DNA from: JAIVJM01 sp963816985
Lineage (GTDB): Bacteria; Acidobacteriota; Blastocatellia; Pyrinomonadales; Pyrinomonadaceae
NCBI GenBank assembly: GCA_963816985.1
Contig: CAWFMF010000004.1
Span: 1,364,001 to 1,428,000 of the forward strand
Direction of reading: 5' to 3'
Length of the DNA: 64,000 nucleotides
The stretch's first letter is position 1; each line of letters starts with the position of its first letter. The position numbers and the translations under genes are program-made. Shown here piece by piece: positions 1 to 9,574 of this stretch. The notes beneath the pieces are model-generated. The model did not search any database and had not been told where the DNA came from. It saw only the letters and a list, made by a program, of their open reading frames with translations.

Positions 1-1236
1 ATCGCTCGTCGCGGACTTCGCCACTTGTCCGAGGATTTCGCCGATCTGCTGCCGCGAGCTTTCGAGCGACTGCCCTTGCAGCTCGCGCGCGAGGGCCAGC
101 TCCTTCTCGGCCTCCTCCCTGCGCCCCGCTTTGAGGAGCAGACGGCCTAAGACGAAATGTGCCCGCTTGATCTGGTAGCTGTTGCGGGACACGTCGGCGG
201 TCAAGACGATGGCGCGGCGCAGGCTCTTCTCCGCGGCGGCGTCGCCCAGCTCCGCCTGCGACTGGCCGAGGTGGAGGTGTGTTTCGCCCGATTCGGGCTT
301 CAGCCGCACGGCTTGCGAGAGATGACTCACCGCCTTGCGGTGGTCGTTCTCGTTGGCGGCGAGGAGGCCGAGGAAGAAGTGCGCGTAGAAGTCCTGCGAG
401 TCCTGTTGCAACTGCCGCTCGAACTCTTGTGCGGCCTCCGGCAGTCGCTCGCCGCCGCCGTTCATGAGGATGACGTAGCCGAGATAGAAGTGTGCGCGCG
501 GCGCGCGCGGGTCAACCACGAGCGCCCGTTTGAACTCGCGTTCGGCCTCCGACGGAAAGCCCGTCTCCTCGTAGGCGCGACCGAAGAGGATGTGCGCGAC
601 GGCGCTGTCCTTGAGGGCCGTCTGCATCTCCTCGAAGAGCAGCTTGGCGCGGTCGAGCTGTTTGAGGCGCAGGTACGTCATGCCCAAAGTGTAGGCGGCG
701 TCGAGGTCGGTTTCGAGAACCACGGCGCGCTCCAGCTCCTTGAGCGCGTTCGCGTAGTCGCCCTTCATGTAAAAGAGCTTCCCCAGAACGTGATGCGCGC
801 GGGCGTTCTTGTCGTCGGACTTGAGGGCGGCCTGCGCTTCCTCGACGGCCCTGTCGGTCTCCATCAGGCGCATGCGCGCAACCGCGAGGTCGGTTCGCAC
901 CCGCGCGTCTTCGCGGAGCGTCAGCGAATCGTTGAGCAGTTGGGTCGCGCGCCGGAGCTGGCGCTCACGGATGGAGACTGAGCCGAGGCGGCTGAGGGCG
1001 ATGGCGGCGACCGCACGATTCTCCACCGCCGCCCGTTCGAGGTCGCCGGAGAGCTGGTAGGTCTGCGCCGCGCTGAGGTGACGTTCGAGTTGGTCTTGGT
1101 TGGGCTGCCTCGGTTGATTAGGTTGATTGGGTTGGTTGGGTTGGTTTGCGGGCTTCTGGCGCTGCTGCTGGGCCGCCCCGGCGGCGGGGAGCCACAGCGA
1201 GAGAGAAAGCAATCCGAGGGACAGAAACTTGCGCAT
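1..1236 (-). CDS. Secreted tetratricopeptide-repeat protein, 3' end beyond the window
   Basis: The frame opens at an ATG (1236-1234) and runs without a stop to base 1, giving at least 412 residues. The start MRKFLSLGLLSLSLWLPAAGAAQ is a typical signal peptide. It is followed by an Asn/Pro/Gln-rich linker (repeated NQP units) and then helical pairs of TPR type (for example DKNARAHHVLGKLFYMKGDY and DSQDFYAHFFLGLLAANENDH). TPRs mediate protein-protein contacts; no catalytic domain is visible in the part present. It lies downstream of the TonB-dependent receptor gene on the same strand, with a strong terminator-like hairpin between them. The exact role is unknown. Confidence 0.8.
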   Translation of the reverse strand, partial: MRKFLSLGLLSLSLWLPAAGAAQQQRQKPANQPNQPNQPNQPRQPNQDQLERHLSAAQTYQLSGDLERAAVENRAVAAIALSRLGSVSIRERQLRRATQLLNDSLTLREDARVRTDLAVARMRLMETDRAVEEAQAALKSDDKNARAHHVLGKLFYMKGDYANALKELERAVVLETDLDAAYTLGMTYLRLKQLDRAKLLFEEMQTALKDSAVAHILFGRAYEETGFPSEAEREFKRALVVDPRAPRAHFYLGYVILMNGGGERLPEAAQEFERQLQQDSQDFYAHFFLGLLAANENDHRKAVSHLSQAVRLKPESGETHLHLGQSQAELGDAAAEKSLRRAIVLTADVSRNSYQIKRAHFVLGRLLLKAGRREEAEKELALARELQGQSLESSRQQIGEILGQVAKSATSD

Positions 1237-1287
1237 GGTCTTAAATCTGACGGTAAAGCTGTCGGCAGGCTCTGCCCATAATAATAA

Positions 1288-1325
1288 CAGGGAGGCAAAG
1301 CCGAACGTCAAGCTTTACCTCCCTG
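1288..1325 (-). terminator. Intrinsic terminator after the TonB-dependent receptor gene
   Basis: A 14-bp perfect stem (CAGGGAGGTAAAGC read on the minus strand) with a 10-base loop is followed on that strand by TTATTATTAT. It lies between the receptor stop (1344) and the TPR gene start (1236), so it should end or attenuate read-through into the TPR gene. Confidence 0.75.
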
Positions 1326-1343
1326 CCAGAGTTGGGTTGAAGT

Positions 1344-4300
1344 TTAGAAGTTCAGTTTCAGCGCGTACTGGATTTCGCGCGGGCCGCGCGTCGTGCCCGA
1401 CCGACCGAAACCGCCGTTCGGGACGAACCCCGTGACCACGCGGTTCGTCGCGCTGCACGGGGCGTTGCCGCACACCACGGGATTGCCGCCGGTGTTGACG
1501 AACATGTTGTTCTGCAAGCTGTCGGCGCGGAACTGCGTGTGGTTGAAGGCATTGAACATCTCCAGACGAAGCTGCACGCGCGCCGACTCGCCGAACGGCC
1601 TCCGCAGCCACCCCGGCGTGAAGTTCTTGTAGAAGGACATGTCCACGTTGTTGATGCCGGGGCCGAGGCACGTCCCGCGTGCGGCGTTGCCCGGCGTGCC
1701 GACGACCGTCCCGATTAAAGTGAAGGCCGCCGGGTTGATGATCTGGGTCGGGTCGCCGTTGTCTATGGTGCACGGGACGCCGGGCACCCTGTTCGGTCGG
1801 ACGTTGGACTGGCTCGTGCCCGTCCCGGAAATGCCAGCCGATTGGAAGTTGGAGACGCTCCCGTTGGCGACGCGCGGCGTGATCGAGGAGCCGGAGCTGG
1901 CCGTGTAGATCGTCGCGAACTCCCACCCGCCGAGCGCGGCCTTCGTGAACTCGTTCGAGCCCTTGAACGAGGGCAGGTAGATGACGGAGTTCAAGACGAA
2001 GATGTGCGGGCGGTTGATGCCCGTGTTGCCGTAGTCAATGCTCCCGTCGTAGGTGTCGGTGCGCGTGTTGACGCTCGCCCCGCCGCTCGAATCGTCGAGC
2101 GCCGCGTCGCCAATCGAGTGCGACCACGTGTAGGCCGCCTGAATCTGCGACTTGCCGAAGATGCGGGTCTTGAACATCGTCTGCAACGAGTGGTAGTTGG
2201 CCGAGCCCGAACGCTCGAAGCCGACGATGAAGCCGTAGTTGCGCGCGGGCCGGAGGTTGTTGACGCAGCCGCCGTCGCCCCCGCACAGCGCCGCCGCCAC
2301 GCGGTTCTGCGGCAACACCTGATTGGCGTCGTAGCTGATTAACTGGTGCAGCGCGCGGTTGCCGACGTAGCCGACTTGGATCACCGCGTCCTTCCAGAGT
2401 TGCTGGTCAACGGTCAGGTTCCACTGCCACGCGTTGGGCAGCAGGGCCTCCGGGTTGGTCGAGCGCGAGGGCGCGCCGCCGGGAGGGCCGGAGATGACGA
2501 AGGTGCTCGCGCCGTTGTCGTCGAGCGTGCGCTCGCCGCCGATGCTCAAGGCGAACGGCGCGTTAGCCACCATGCCGAGCGCGATGCTCACGCGCTCGCG
2601 CTGGAAGAACTGGCCGACGCCCGCGCGAAGCGCCGTCTTGCCGTTGCTCCACGGGTCCCACGCGATGCCGAGGCGCGGCGCGATGGCGTTCTTGTCGTTC
2701 TCGCGCAGAGCGCGGTTGACGCCCTGCGCCGGGGTGCTCGTGCCGGGCAGGCCGGCGCACGGGTTGGTGCCCGGCACCACGACGAGGCCGTTGCAGAAAT
2801 CACTCGCGGGCTTCGCCGGGTCGTAGAACCGGAGGTCGAAGGAGGTCATCCGGTCGTCGGCGTCGAACGGCTCAGGGAAGTAGGAGTAGCGCGCGCCGAG
2901 TTCGAGCGTCAGGTTGGAGCGCGCCTTCCAGGTGTCGCCGAAGTAGAGCTCGAAGTTGCGGTAGCGCGTGAGCGCGAAGGGCTGCGTGCTGGTCTCGCTG
3001 AAGCCGAAGCGGCTCCCGCGCGTCAGGATGTCGGCGAGGTAGTTGCCGGAGTTGTTCGCGCAGCAGGCTCCCCAGAACTGCGGCGACTCGGACGCCGCCG
3101 CGCCGAGCGAGTCCTCGTCTTTGCTCGCCCAGTCGTAGAGGAAGCCGAGCTTGAAGGTGTGGTTGCCCGTGACCTTCGAGAAGTCGTCGCGGATCGAGTA
3201 GATGTCGAGCGCGTTCTTCCAGGGGGCCGCCGTCCAGAGGTCGGGGCCGAAGTTGCTGGAGAAGGGAGCGATGCCGCCCCAGAAGGTCGGGTGCGCGCGC
3301 CGCCCCTCGTTGAGCTTGACGCTTTCGGGGAAGAAGCCGGGGACGGTGGTCGTTAGGGCCTCGTTGATGTCGCCGCCGAGTTCGGGGGTGATGTTGATGC
3401 GGTTGGCCGAGTAGGAGAACTGCACCTCGTTGACGGCGGAGTTGCCGAGCGTCGAGGAGAGCTTAAACGCCGCCTGCTTCGAAGGCTGCTGCCAGCTACT
3501 CTCGACGCCGGGGAAGGCGTCGTCGCCCCAGAGGCCCGCGCTGAAGAGGATGGGCGCCGGGTTCTTCCACGTGTCCTGCGTGTAGCGCCCGAAGATGCGG
3601 TTGTTCTCGGTGAGCTTGGCGTCTATGCGGATGTTCTCCTCGCGGAAGTCAATCGGGGAGTTCGTTGATTCGCGCCAGTTGTTACAGTCGTTGGGGCTGG
3701 CGATGTTCGGCTCAGGGAAGAGCCGGACGATGTTGAGGCCCGCCGGGCTGATGTTGGCCTGCGGGATGATCTGGTTGGCCTCGCCGGGCCGACCGTTCCC
3801 GATGGCCGCGCCGCTGCACCGCACGCCGCCGGGCGCGAAGCGCGGCTGCGAGAAGTTGCCCGCGCGCTCAAGCAGGGTCGGGACGCTCCCGAAGCGCGTC
3901 TGGCCCCTGATCTCCTTGTTGAACTCCTGCGAGTAGAAGAAGAAGAGACGGTCTTTGACGATGGGGCCGCCGAGCGAGCCGCCGAAGTCGTTGCGGCGCA
4001 GCTTGTCCTTGGGGCCGGCCACGCGGTTGGCGAAGAAGTCGGAGGCGTTGAGCTTGTCGTTGCGACCGAAGTAGAAGAGGCTGCCGTGGAATTTGTTCTC
4101 GCCGCCGCGCGTCGCGATGGAGATGATCGCGCCCGAAGCCTGCCCGTACTCCGGGCTGAAGCTGTTGCGCAGCATCGTGAACTCGCTGATGGCCTCGATG
4201 GACGGGTAGAGCAGGACGGTTCTGTTCGAGCCGGTGTCGTTGTTGTTCGCGCCGTCAATGAGGAAGAGGTTGCTCTGCGTCGTGTTCCCGTTGACGGAGA

Positions 4301-4910
4301 AGTCCACGCCGGAGAAGAGCCCCTTGTTCTTGCTGTCGAAGTTGTTGGCGGGCGAGACGCCCGGCTGCAACTGCGTGAGCTGCACGAAGCTGCGCCCGTT
4401 CAAGGGCAGCTCCCGCACCTGCTCGCCCGTGACGACGTCGCCGACCGTGCCGGTGTCCTGCTGAATCTGGACGCCCTCGGCGGTGATGTCCACCCTCTCG
4501 CCGATCTCGCCGACCTGCAACGTGAAGTCCTGCCGGGTGGTCGTCGAGACGCTGACCATCACGCCGTCCACGACCGTCTCTTTGAAGCCGCCGTGCGTCG
4601 CGGAGACGCGGTAGGTGCCGACGGGCAAGTCCGGCACCGAGTAGATGCCGTCCTGGTTCGTGTTCACGTCCCGCTTCAGGTTGGTCCCGACTTGGGTGAC
4701 GGTGACCTTCGTCTCAGGCAGCGCCGCGCCGGTCGGGTCCACGACCTCGCCGGTAATCTGCCCCGAACTCTTCTGCGCGTGCGCCGGGAGCGCCAGGAGC
4801 ATCAGCAGGCAAGGCACCAGCGCCAACATCCACAGACCGGCTGACCGCACAACCCGTCCGGGCTCTCTTGCTTCGGGTGCCAGGTTCCGGCACGAATCTG
4901 CCTTACTCAT
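1344..4910 (-). CDS. Oar-like TonB-dependent outer-membrane receptor with carboxypeptidase-regulatory domain
   Basis: The protein has 1,188 residues, the usual size of acidobacterial Oar/CarboxypepD_reg TonB receptors. Residues ~24-45 form a signal peptide ending AHA-Q. Residues ~52-135 are a carboxypeptidase-regulatory-like beta-sandwich (GQITGEVVDPTGAALPETKV). A plug domain follows (ELPLNGRSF, NGNTTQSNLFLIDG, SPEYGQASGAIISI), then a long beta-barrel ending in Phe (ALKLNF), the usual outer-membrane assembly signal. GGGAGGAG sits 6-8 bases before the ATG. The family imports large substrates at the expense of TonB energy. Divergence from a regulator and closeness to two GH3 glycosidases suggest glycan-derived substrates (inference). 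Confidence 0.9.
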   Translation of the reverse strand: MSKADSCRNLAPEAREPGRVVRSAGLWMLALVPCLLMLLALPAHAQKSSGQITGEVVDPTGAALPETKVTVTQVGTNLKRDVNTNQDGIYSVPDLPVGTYRVSATHGGFKETVVDGVMVSVSTTTRQDFTLQVGEIGERVDITAEGVQIQQDTGTVGDVVTGEQVRELPLNGRSFVQLTQLQPGVSPANNFDSKNKGLFSGVDFSVNGNTTQSNLFLIDGANNNDTGSNRTVLLYPSIEAISEFTMLRNSFSPEYGQASGAIISIATRGGENKFHGSLFYFGRNDKLNASDFFANRVAGPKDKLRRNDFGGSLGGPIVKDRLFFFYSQEFNKEIRGQTRFGSVPTLLERAGNFSQPRFAPGGVRCSGAAIGNGRPGEANQIIPQANISPAGLNIVRLFPEPNIASPNDCNNWRESTNSPIDFREENIRIDAKLTENNRIFGRYTQDTWKNPAPILFSAGLWGDDAFPGVESSWQQPSKQAAFKLSSTLGNSAVNEVQFSYSANRINITPELGGDINEALTTTVPGFFPESVKLNEGRRAHPTFWGGIAPFSSNFGPDLWTAAPWKNALDIYSIRDDFSKVTGNHTFKLGFLYDWASKDEDSLGAAASESPQFWGACCANNSGNYLADILTRGSRFGFSETSTQPFALTRYRNFELYFGDTWKARSNLTLELGARYSYFPEPFDADDRMTSFDLRFYDPAKPASDFCNGLVVVPGTNPCAGLPGTSTPAQGVNRALRENDKNAIAPRLGIAWDPWSNGKTALRAGVGQFFQRERVSIALGMVANAPFALSIGGERTLDDNGASTFVISGPPGGAPSRSTNPEALLPNAWQWNLTVDQQLWKDAVIQVGYVGNRALHQLISYDANQVLPQNRVAAALCGGDGGCVNNLRPARNYGFIVGFERSGSANYHSLQTMFKTRIFGKSQIQAAYTWSHSIGDAALDDSSGGASVNTRTDTYDGSIDYGNTGINRPHIFVLNSVIYLPSFKGSNEFTKAALGGWEFATIYTASSGSSITPRVANGSVSNFQSAGISGTGTSQSNVRPNRVPGVPCTIDNGDPTQIINPAAFTLIGTVVGTPGNAARGTCLGPGINNVDMSFYKNFTPGWLRRPFGESARVQLRLEMFNAFNHTQFRADSLQNNMFVNTGGNPVVCGNAPCSATNRVVTGFVPNGGFGRSGTTRGPREIQYALKLNF

Positions 4911-5245
4911 TGGGGTTCTCCTCCCGTGACTTCATTCGAAAGCGGTGTTGACCACCTTGCCAAACGGATATTTCAGTGGCGCGCCGGACGCCCGCGGCGG
5001 CGAGTCGTCACGAACAGCAGGTCTTGCGAAACTGACTGGTGGGTAGGGCTGGCCGTCTAAACCTGTGCCGCGTCGCCGAACCGGAATCGAACACGTGGAC
5101 GTGGTCGGCAGCGCGCTGCGAGATTAAGGCCGTAAGTAACTATAGCTAACTTTCAGACGCTCCAAAAGTTACCGCCCGTTATGACACGGTGAGACACGCC
5201 GCCCCGGTTGAGACGTAATTGTCGGCCCTTTAAGATAAAGCCCCG

Positions 5246-5273
5246 TGTTACAGGCAACGTGTAACTCGTTACA
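5246..5273. promoter_or_regulatory. Three GTTACA half-sites between receptor and regulator genes
   Basis: GTTACA occurs at 5247-5252 and 5268-5273, with its inverse TGTAAC at 5260-5265. The two direct copies are 21 bases apart, two helical turns. They lie ~75-100 bases upstream of the predicted promoter at 5344 and between divergent genes, so they could be an operator. A single GTTACA also lies upstream of the GH3 gene (12,311). No factor can be assigned. Confidence 0.35.
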
Positions 5274-5343
5274 TCGCGAAAATACTGGCTCACTATCGAA
5301 GACCGGCGGCCTCGGTCGGCGTTCCTCCGGCCTTCGACTTTGG

Positions 5344-5372
5344 TTGTTGAAAAGCATAACTGGGCTTATAAT
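5344..5372 (+). promoter_or_regulatory. Sigma-70-type promoter for the regulator gene
   Basis: TTGTTG (5344-5349), a 17-base spacer, then a perfect TATAAT (5367-5372). This predicts a transcript start near 5379 and a leader of about 120 bases before the gene at 5502. The rest of the 4911-5501 gap holds only the GTTACA half-sites and no convincing reading frame. Confidence 0.65.
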
Positions 5373-5501
5373 CCACATCGCAGTCAGCAGGGGTTTCCAG
5401 CCTTCGGAGATACCGAATAACTTTCATCAACTCGCACGTGCAGAGGGACGACGCCTCGCCGTGCCGTCTCAATTTTCAAGCGCAAGGTAAAGGTTCGTAG
5501 G

Positions 5502-6884
5502 ATGCGTATGGAGTTGGGCAAGGAACAGAAACTGGAACACTTGGAGAAGGTGCTGCACAGCCGCACCCTGCAAAACTCCGAGAGCCTCAAGGCGTTTCTC
5601 CGGTTCGTCGTGGAGAAGACGGTTGACGATAACGACGCGCAGCTCAAGGAGTACACCATCGCGACGGAGGTCTTCGGGCGCGACAGCGACTACGACCCCC
5701 GCATTGATTCGGTGGTGCGCGTTCAGGCTGGCAGGCTCCGGACGAAGCTGCACGAATACTACGCCACCGAGGGCCGGGCCGATCAGGTCGTAATTGACCT
5801 CCCGAAGGGCCACTATCACCCGGTCTTCAACTACGCCCACTCCGAAATTCACGAAACGATCCCCGCCTCGCTCCCGGCCTCCGAAGAATCATCGAACGGC
5901 CACGCCCGGACTTCGGACTTGCGCGCCCAGCCGGTCGTCGAAACTCCCCCCGTCGAGCGCGCGGGTAAGACGCTCAACATGGTTCTCGTGGGCGTCATCG
6001 TCGTCCTCTCCGTCGCGCTGGCGGCGTTGTACTTCCAGACCCGCGAGCCGCAACGGCAGCAGCAGCAGACGGCGGGCGACGCCGCCCCCTTCAACGCCGA
6101 AGAGTTCAAGGCCGTCTGGGGCGTGTTCGTGGACGACCCCGAACCGCCCCTGCTCCTTCTGAGCAACCCGGCGGTCTACCGCTTCGTCAACCGCGCCGAC
6201 CCGGACGCCGCGACCGCGCGCGCGCTCCAGCTCACGCCGGAGCAGGTGCGCACAACGACCGGAACGCCGGAATTCAGGTTGCAGAACCTGCCCATTGACG
6301 AGACTCAGCCCCGGCTCCTGATGTCCGTCGGGATGTACACGGGCATGGGCGAGGCCATCGGACTTTATCGCCTGAGCACACTCTTCCGCTCGGCGAACAG
6401 GGACATCCTGCTCAGGCAGAGCCGCCATGCCAACGCCGCCGACCTCAAATACAGGAACGTCATCCTGCTCGGCAGCGTCTACGTCAACGAGTGGTCGCGC
6501 AAGCTCCCGGTCACAGAGAATTTCAACTACACCAACTCGGCGACCATCGAGAACCGCCAGCCGCTGCCGGGCGAGCAGCCTGAGTACCGACCGGAGTTCG
6601 ACGAGCGGACGGGGGAATTGCGCACCGACTACGCGCTCATCACCGTCAAGCCGAACGTCTCCGGCGATCACGCGGTGATGACCTTAGCGGGCATCTACAG
6701 CGAAGGAACCGAGGCCGCCGCCGAGTTCATCACGACGAAGGGACACCTCGCCGTTCTGGCCCACGCTTTAAGTCAGGCGGGGGGTGCGGAGTCCCCGAAG
6801 TACTATCAGGCGCTCCTCAAGGTCGGGGTCGAGAACGGCACGCCGACCACGATCACGCTCGTCGCGCTGCGCCCCATCGGGTGA
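5502..6884 (+). CDS. Membrane-anchored regulator with N-terminal LKEY/FGR/YDPR domain
   Basis: The protein has 460 residues. Residues ~5-110 match the conserved block common in acidobacterial signalling proteins: LQNSESLKAFLRFVVE, LKEYTIATEVFGR, YDPRIDSVVRVQAGRLR, LPKGHYHPVF. This block resembles a winged-helix regulatory domain. A Pro/Ser-rich linker leads to one membrane helix (~160-178, MVLVGVIVVLSVALAALYF) and a ~280-residue C-terminal, probably periplasmic, domain I do not recognise. The layout is that of a one-component transmembrane sensor. A second ATG lies two codons in and either could be used. It is divergent from the TonB receptor and followed 13 bases later by the 6898 gene, probably as one operon. 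Confidence 0.75.
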   Translation: MRMELGKEQKLEHLEKVLHSRTLQNSESLKAFLRFVVEKTVDDNDAQLKEYTIATEVFGRDSDYDPRIDSVVRVQAGRLRTKLHEYYATEGRADQVVIDLPKGHYHPVFNYAHSEIHETIPASLPASEESSNGHARTSDLRAQPVVETPPVERAGKTLNMVLVGVIVVLSVALAALYFQTREPQRQQQQTAGDAAPFNAEEFKAVWGVFVDDPEPPLLLLSNPAVYRFVNRADPDAATARALQLTPEQVRTTTGTPEFRLQNLPIDETQPRLLMSVGMYTGMGEAIGLYRLSTLFRSANRDILLRQSRHANAADLKYRNVILLGSVYVNEWSRKLPVTENFNYTNSATIENRQPLPGEQPEYRPEFDERTGELRTDYALITVKPNVSGDHAVMTLAGIYSEGTEAAAEFITTKGHLAVLAHALSQAGGAESPKYYQALLKVGVENGTPTTITLVALRPIG

Positions 6885-6897
6885 GAGGAGGTGACGG

Positions 6898-7503
6898 TTG
6901 AGCAGGCGTCTCTTTCTGGCAGTCATCCTCGCCTCCTTACCGGCTCTGGCCTCGACGGCTGTCGCCCGGCAGCTCGGCCCGGCTGGCGGCATCCGCACGA
7001 ACAACCCGCGAGATAAGGTCATGGAGGACAACCTCCGCTCGACCGAGATCGAGCGCGTCCGGCGCGCCGCCGAAAGGCACGAGGCCCGCCCCGCCGACCA
7101 CAAGTTTCCCGCCATCAAGGAAGACTTCGAGCGGATACAGCTCGTCAACAACGTCTTGCAGGAGGGCGCGAACGGCGGGGTGGCTTACGGTCGCGTCGCC
7201 GAAGGCGCGGCGGAGATAAAGAAGAGGGCCGCGCGGCTCGACGCCAACCTCTTCCCGCCGACGACCGGCAAGCAGCCGACCGCCTACAATCCGAGCGCGG
7301 CGGAACGCGGAGGAGACTTAAAGACTCTGCTCGCGGAGCTTGACCGCGCCGTCCGGGGCTTCGTCTCCAACCCCATGTTCGGGAACACGAAAGTCGTGAA
7401 CGTCCCGGACTCGTCCGCAGCGCGACGCGACCTTGAGCGAATCATCCGTCTGAGCGGCAAGGTCAAACAGGCGGCGGAGAAGCTGAAGAAGCAAAGCAAG
7501 TGA
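6898..7503 (+). CDS. Secreted coiled protein, paralogue of the 12503-13114 gene
   Basis: The protein has 201 residues and a TTG start preceded by AGGAGGTGA 5 bases upstream, which decides the start. The N-terminus is a signal peptide (LFLAVILASLPALASTAVA). The rest is charged and helical: STEIERVRRAAER, FPAIKEDFERIQLVNNVLQ, KKRAARLDANLFPP, FVSNPMFGNTKVVN. The gene at 12,503 shares all these blocks (SSEIERVKREAEK, FPQIKEDFERIQIVN, SKRAARLKSNLFPP, FVSSPIFQNTKVVN), so the two are clear paralogues. The function is unknown. It follows the regulator with a 13-base gap and is ended by the hairpin at 7526. Confidence 0.75.
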   Translation: MSRRLFLAVILASLPALASTAVARQLGPAGGIRTNNPRDKVMEDNLRSTEIERVRRAAERHEARPADHKFPAIKEDFERIQLVNNVLQEGANGGVAYGRVAEGAAEIKKRAARLDANLFPPTTGKQPTAYNPSAAERGGDLKTLLAELDRAVRGFVSNPMFGNTKVVNVPDSSAARRDLERIIRLSGKVKQAAEKLKKQSK

Positions 7504-7525
7504 GCGGTTAAGAACCGAGGAAAGA

Positions 7526-7558
7526 AAGGGGCTTGAGATTGAACGTCTCAAGCCCCTT
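7526..7558. terminator. Bidirectional terminator between convergent genes
   Basis: A 13-bp perfect stem (AAGGGGCTTGAGA with its complement) closes a 7-base loop and is followed by ATTCTTTT on the plus strand and AAAG-rich sequence on the other. It separates the 7503 and 7586 gene ends. Confidence 0.8.
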
Positions 7559-7585
7559 ATTCTTTTACTGCTCACCGCTCATCAC

Positions 7586-9475
7586 CTAATACGTCAGCCC
7601 GAAGTCGTATTTGAAGAGCGGGTCGTAAGTTTTGTCGCCGACGTTGACGGGGATTTGCGACATCGAGCGCGGCCACGAGAAAGAGAGTTTGCCGGTCGGC
7701 TTGTAATCGCCGAAGAGCACGTCCGCGACCCCCTGCCCTTCAGTCCCCGGCAGCCACGCGGCGACGAACGCGTCGCACCTGCCGAGCACTTCGTTGATAA
7801 TCATGGGCCGCCCCGAAAGCAGCACGACGACGACGGGGATGCCCGCCCGCTTCATGTTCTCGAACGCCGCCGCGTCCTCCGCCGCGAGCGAGAGGTCTTC
7901 CCGGTCGCCTATCATCTCGGCATAAGGAGTCTCGCCGATGACGACGACGCCGACATCAGCGCCCTCGGCCCCCGTCCCGTCCTTCGAGAAAGTGACCTTC
8001 GTCTGGCCCGACACGGTTTTTTGAATGGCCTTGAGGATGGTCGTGCCGCCGGTCATCACCTCGCCGCTTTTGCCCTGCCAGTCTATCGTCCAGCCGCCGC
8101 ACTGGTTCCCGATGTCGTCGGCGCTCTTGCCGCCCACGTGGACGCGCGCCAAAGCCTTCGCGAGCGGCAAAGTCTTCCGCTCGTTCTTCAGCAGCACCAG
8201 CGACTCGCGCACGCAACGGCGCGCGACCGCGCGGTGCGCGGCGGAGCCGAACTGTTTATGCAACGAGCGGTCGGCGAGGTGAGACCGTCCCTTGTCCAAC
8301 AGCCCCATCGCGAGCTTGACGCGCAGGATACGCATCACGGCGTCGTCTATGCGCGCCTGCGAGACCTTCTTCTCCTTCACGAGTTCGAGCAGCAGGGCGT
8401 ACATCTCACGATACCTGTCGGGAACCATGAACATGTCCATCCCGGCGTTGACGGACTGCTCGATCTGGCTCTTGTAGTCGCCGGGCATCTCGTCAATCGC
8501 GTTGTAGTCAGAGATTAAGAACCCCTCGAAGCCCATCTCCTGCTTCAGGATTTCGGTCAAAAGCCGCTTGCTCCCCGAACACTTCACCCCGTTCCAACTA
8601 CTGTAGGAAGGCATGATGGTTCCGACGCCCGCGCGGATGGTCGTGACGTAGCCGCGCATGTGTATCTCTCTCAACTCCTTCTCGCTGAGCCGCGTGTCGC
8701 CACGGTCGAGCGGCCAGCGTTCGTCGGAGTTCGGATTCTTCTTCGCCCCGGTTCCGTAAGAAGTGCCGCCGTCCCCGGCGAAGTGTTTGGCGCACGCCAG
8801 CACGCTCAGAGGGTGGCCGAGGTTGTCGCCCTGAAAGCCACGCACGGCGGCCTCGCCGAGCACCGCCGTCAGTTCGGGCGTCTCGCCGAAGCCTTCGTAA
8901 GTCCTCCCCCATCTCTCGTCGCGCGGGACGGTGACGCAGGGGGCGAACGTCCAGTTGATGCCCGTCGCCCTGACCTCGACCGCCGTGACGCGGGCCGACT
9001 CTTCGACGAGCCGCGCGTTGCGCGTGCAGCCCAGTCCGATGTTATGCGGGAAGACCACCGCGCCGAGCACGTTGCTGTGACCGTGAACCGCGTCCACGCC
9101 GTAGAGGATGGGTATCGCGAGCCGCGTCTTGAGAGCACGCGACTGATAGCCGTCGTACATGTCCGTCCAGTTGTTGAGGCTGTTCCCGTTCTTCGGGTCG
9201 GCGCTGCCGCCGCTCAAAAGCGAGCCGAGGAAATACTTCTCCACGTCCCCTTCGTCTTTGAGGCCGGTAATCTCGGCCTGCAACATCTGCCCGATCTTCT
9301 CTTCCAGAGACATCTTCGACAGCAGTTCTTTCGCCCTCCCGTCAAAAGACGAGAGCTTAGACGGGACACCCTGTTCACTTCGCCAAGCGGAAGCGGCTTC
9401 GGGGAGCGCGAGGCCCAGAACGCCGACGGCGGCTGAGGTTTTGATGAAGCTACGGCGGCTGATTTTTTTGGTCAT
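7586..9475 (-). CDS. Glycoside hydrolase family 3 beta-glucosidase, Tat-exported
   Basis: The protein has 629 residues from the ATG; an upstream GTG at 9493 adds six residues. It begins MTKKISRRSFIKTSAAVG, a twin-arginine (SRRSFIK) export signal, so the enzyme should fold before export to the periplasm. The GH3 N-terminal barrel carries GKHF-type CAKHFAGDGGTSYG and the nucleophile region GFLISDYNAID (Asp of SDY). The GH3 C-terminal alpha/beta sandwich follows (VVLLSGRPMII, AAWLPGTEGQGVADVLFGDYKPTGKLSFSWP). No fibronectin-III tail is present. The likely role is hydrolysis of beta-glucosides or oligosaccharides. The substrate cannot be read from sequence. Confidence 0.88.
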   Translation of the reverse strand: MTKKISRRSFIKTSAAVGVLGLALPEAASAWRSEQGVPSKLSSFDGRAKELLSKMSLEEKIGQMLQAEITGLKDEGDVEKYFLGSLLSGGSADPKNGNSLNNWTDMYDGYQSRALKTRLAIPILYGVDAVHGHSNVLGAVVFPHNIGLGCTRNARLVEESARVTAVEVRATGINWTFAPCVTVPRDERWGRTYEGFGETPELTAVLGEAAVRGFQGDNLGHPLSVLACAKHFAGDGGTSYGTGAKKNPNSDERWPLDRGDTRLSEKELREIHMRGYVTTIRAGVGTIMPSYSSWNGVKCSGSKRLLTEILKQEMGFEGFLISDYNAIDEMPGDYKSQIEQSVNAGMDMFMVPDRYREMYALLLELVKEKKVSQARIDDAVMRILRVKLAMGLLDKGRSHLADRSLHKQFGSAAHRAVARRCVRESLVLLKNERKTLPLAKALARVHVGGKSADDIGNQCGGWTIDWQGKSGEVMTGGTTILKAIQKTVSGQTKVTFSKDGTGAEGADVGVVVIGETPYAEMIGDREDLSLAAEDAAAFENMKRAGIPVVVVLLSGRPMIINEVLGRCDAFVAAWLPGTEGQGVADVLFGDYKPTGKLSFSWPRSMSQIPVNVGDKTYDPLFKYDFGLTY

Positions 9476-9574
9476 GGTCGGACGATGATTCACCTGAAGT
9501 AAGGATGTTGGAGCGCGTGTCGGGCGTGTGTCACTTTACAGCAGTTCGCAAATGAGTGTGACCGATGTCAGAAC

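Noticed and set aside
157..981. Long plus-strand frame opposite the first TPR gene
   Set aside because: It is the antisense shadow of the minus-strand TPR gene; composition is Arg/Glu/Leu-rich with no domain, as expected in GC-rich DNA.
2346..3356. Plus-strand frame of 336 codons over the TonB receptor
   Set aside because: Shadow of the receptor gene; low-complexity Arg/Ala/Val sequence, no start signal.
5030..5110. T-arm-like GTTCGATTCC on the minus strand
   Set aside because: No acceptor, D-arm or anticodon stem can be folded around it, so not a tRNA.
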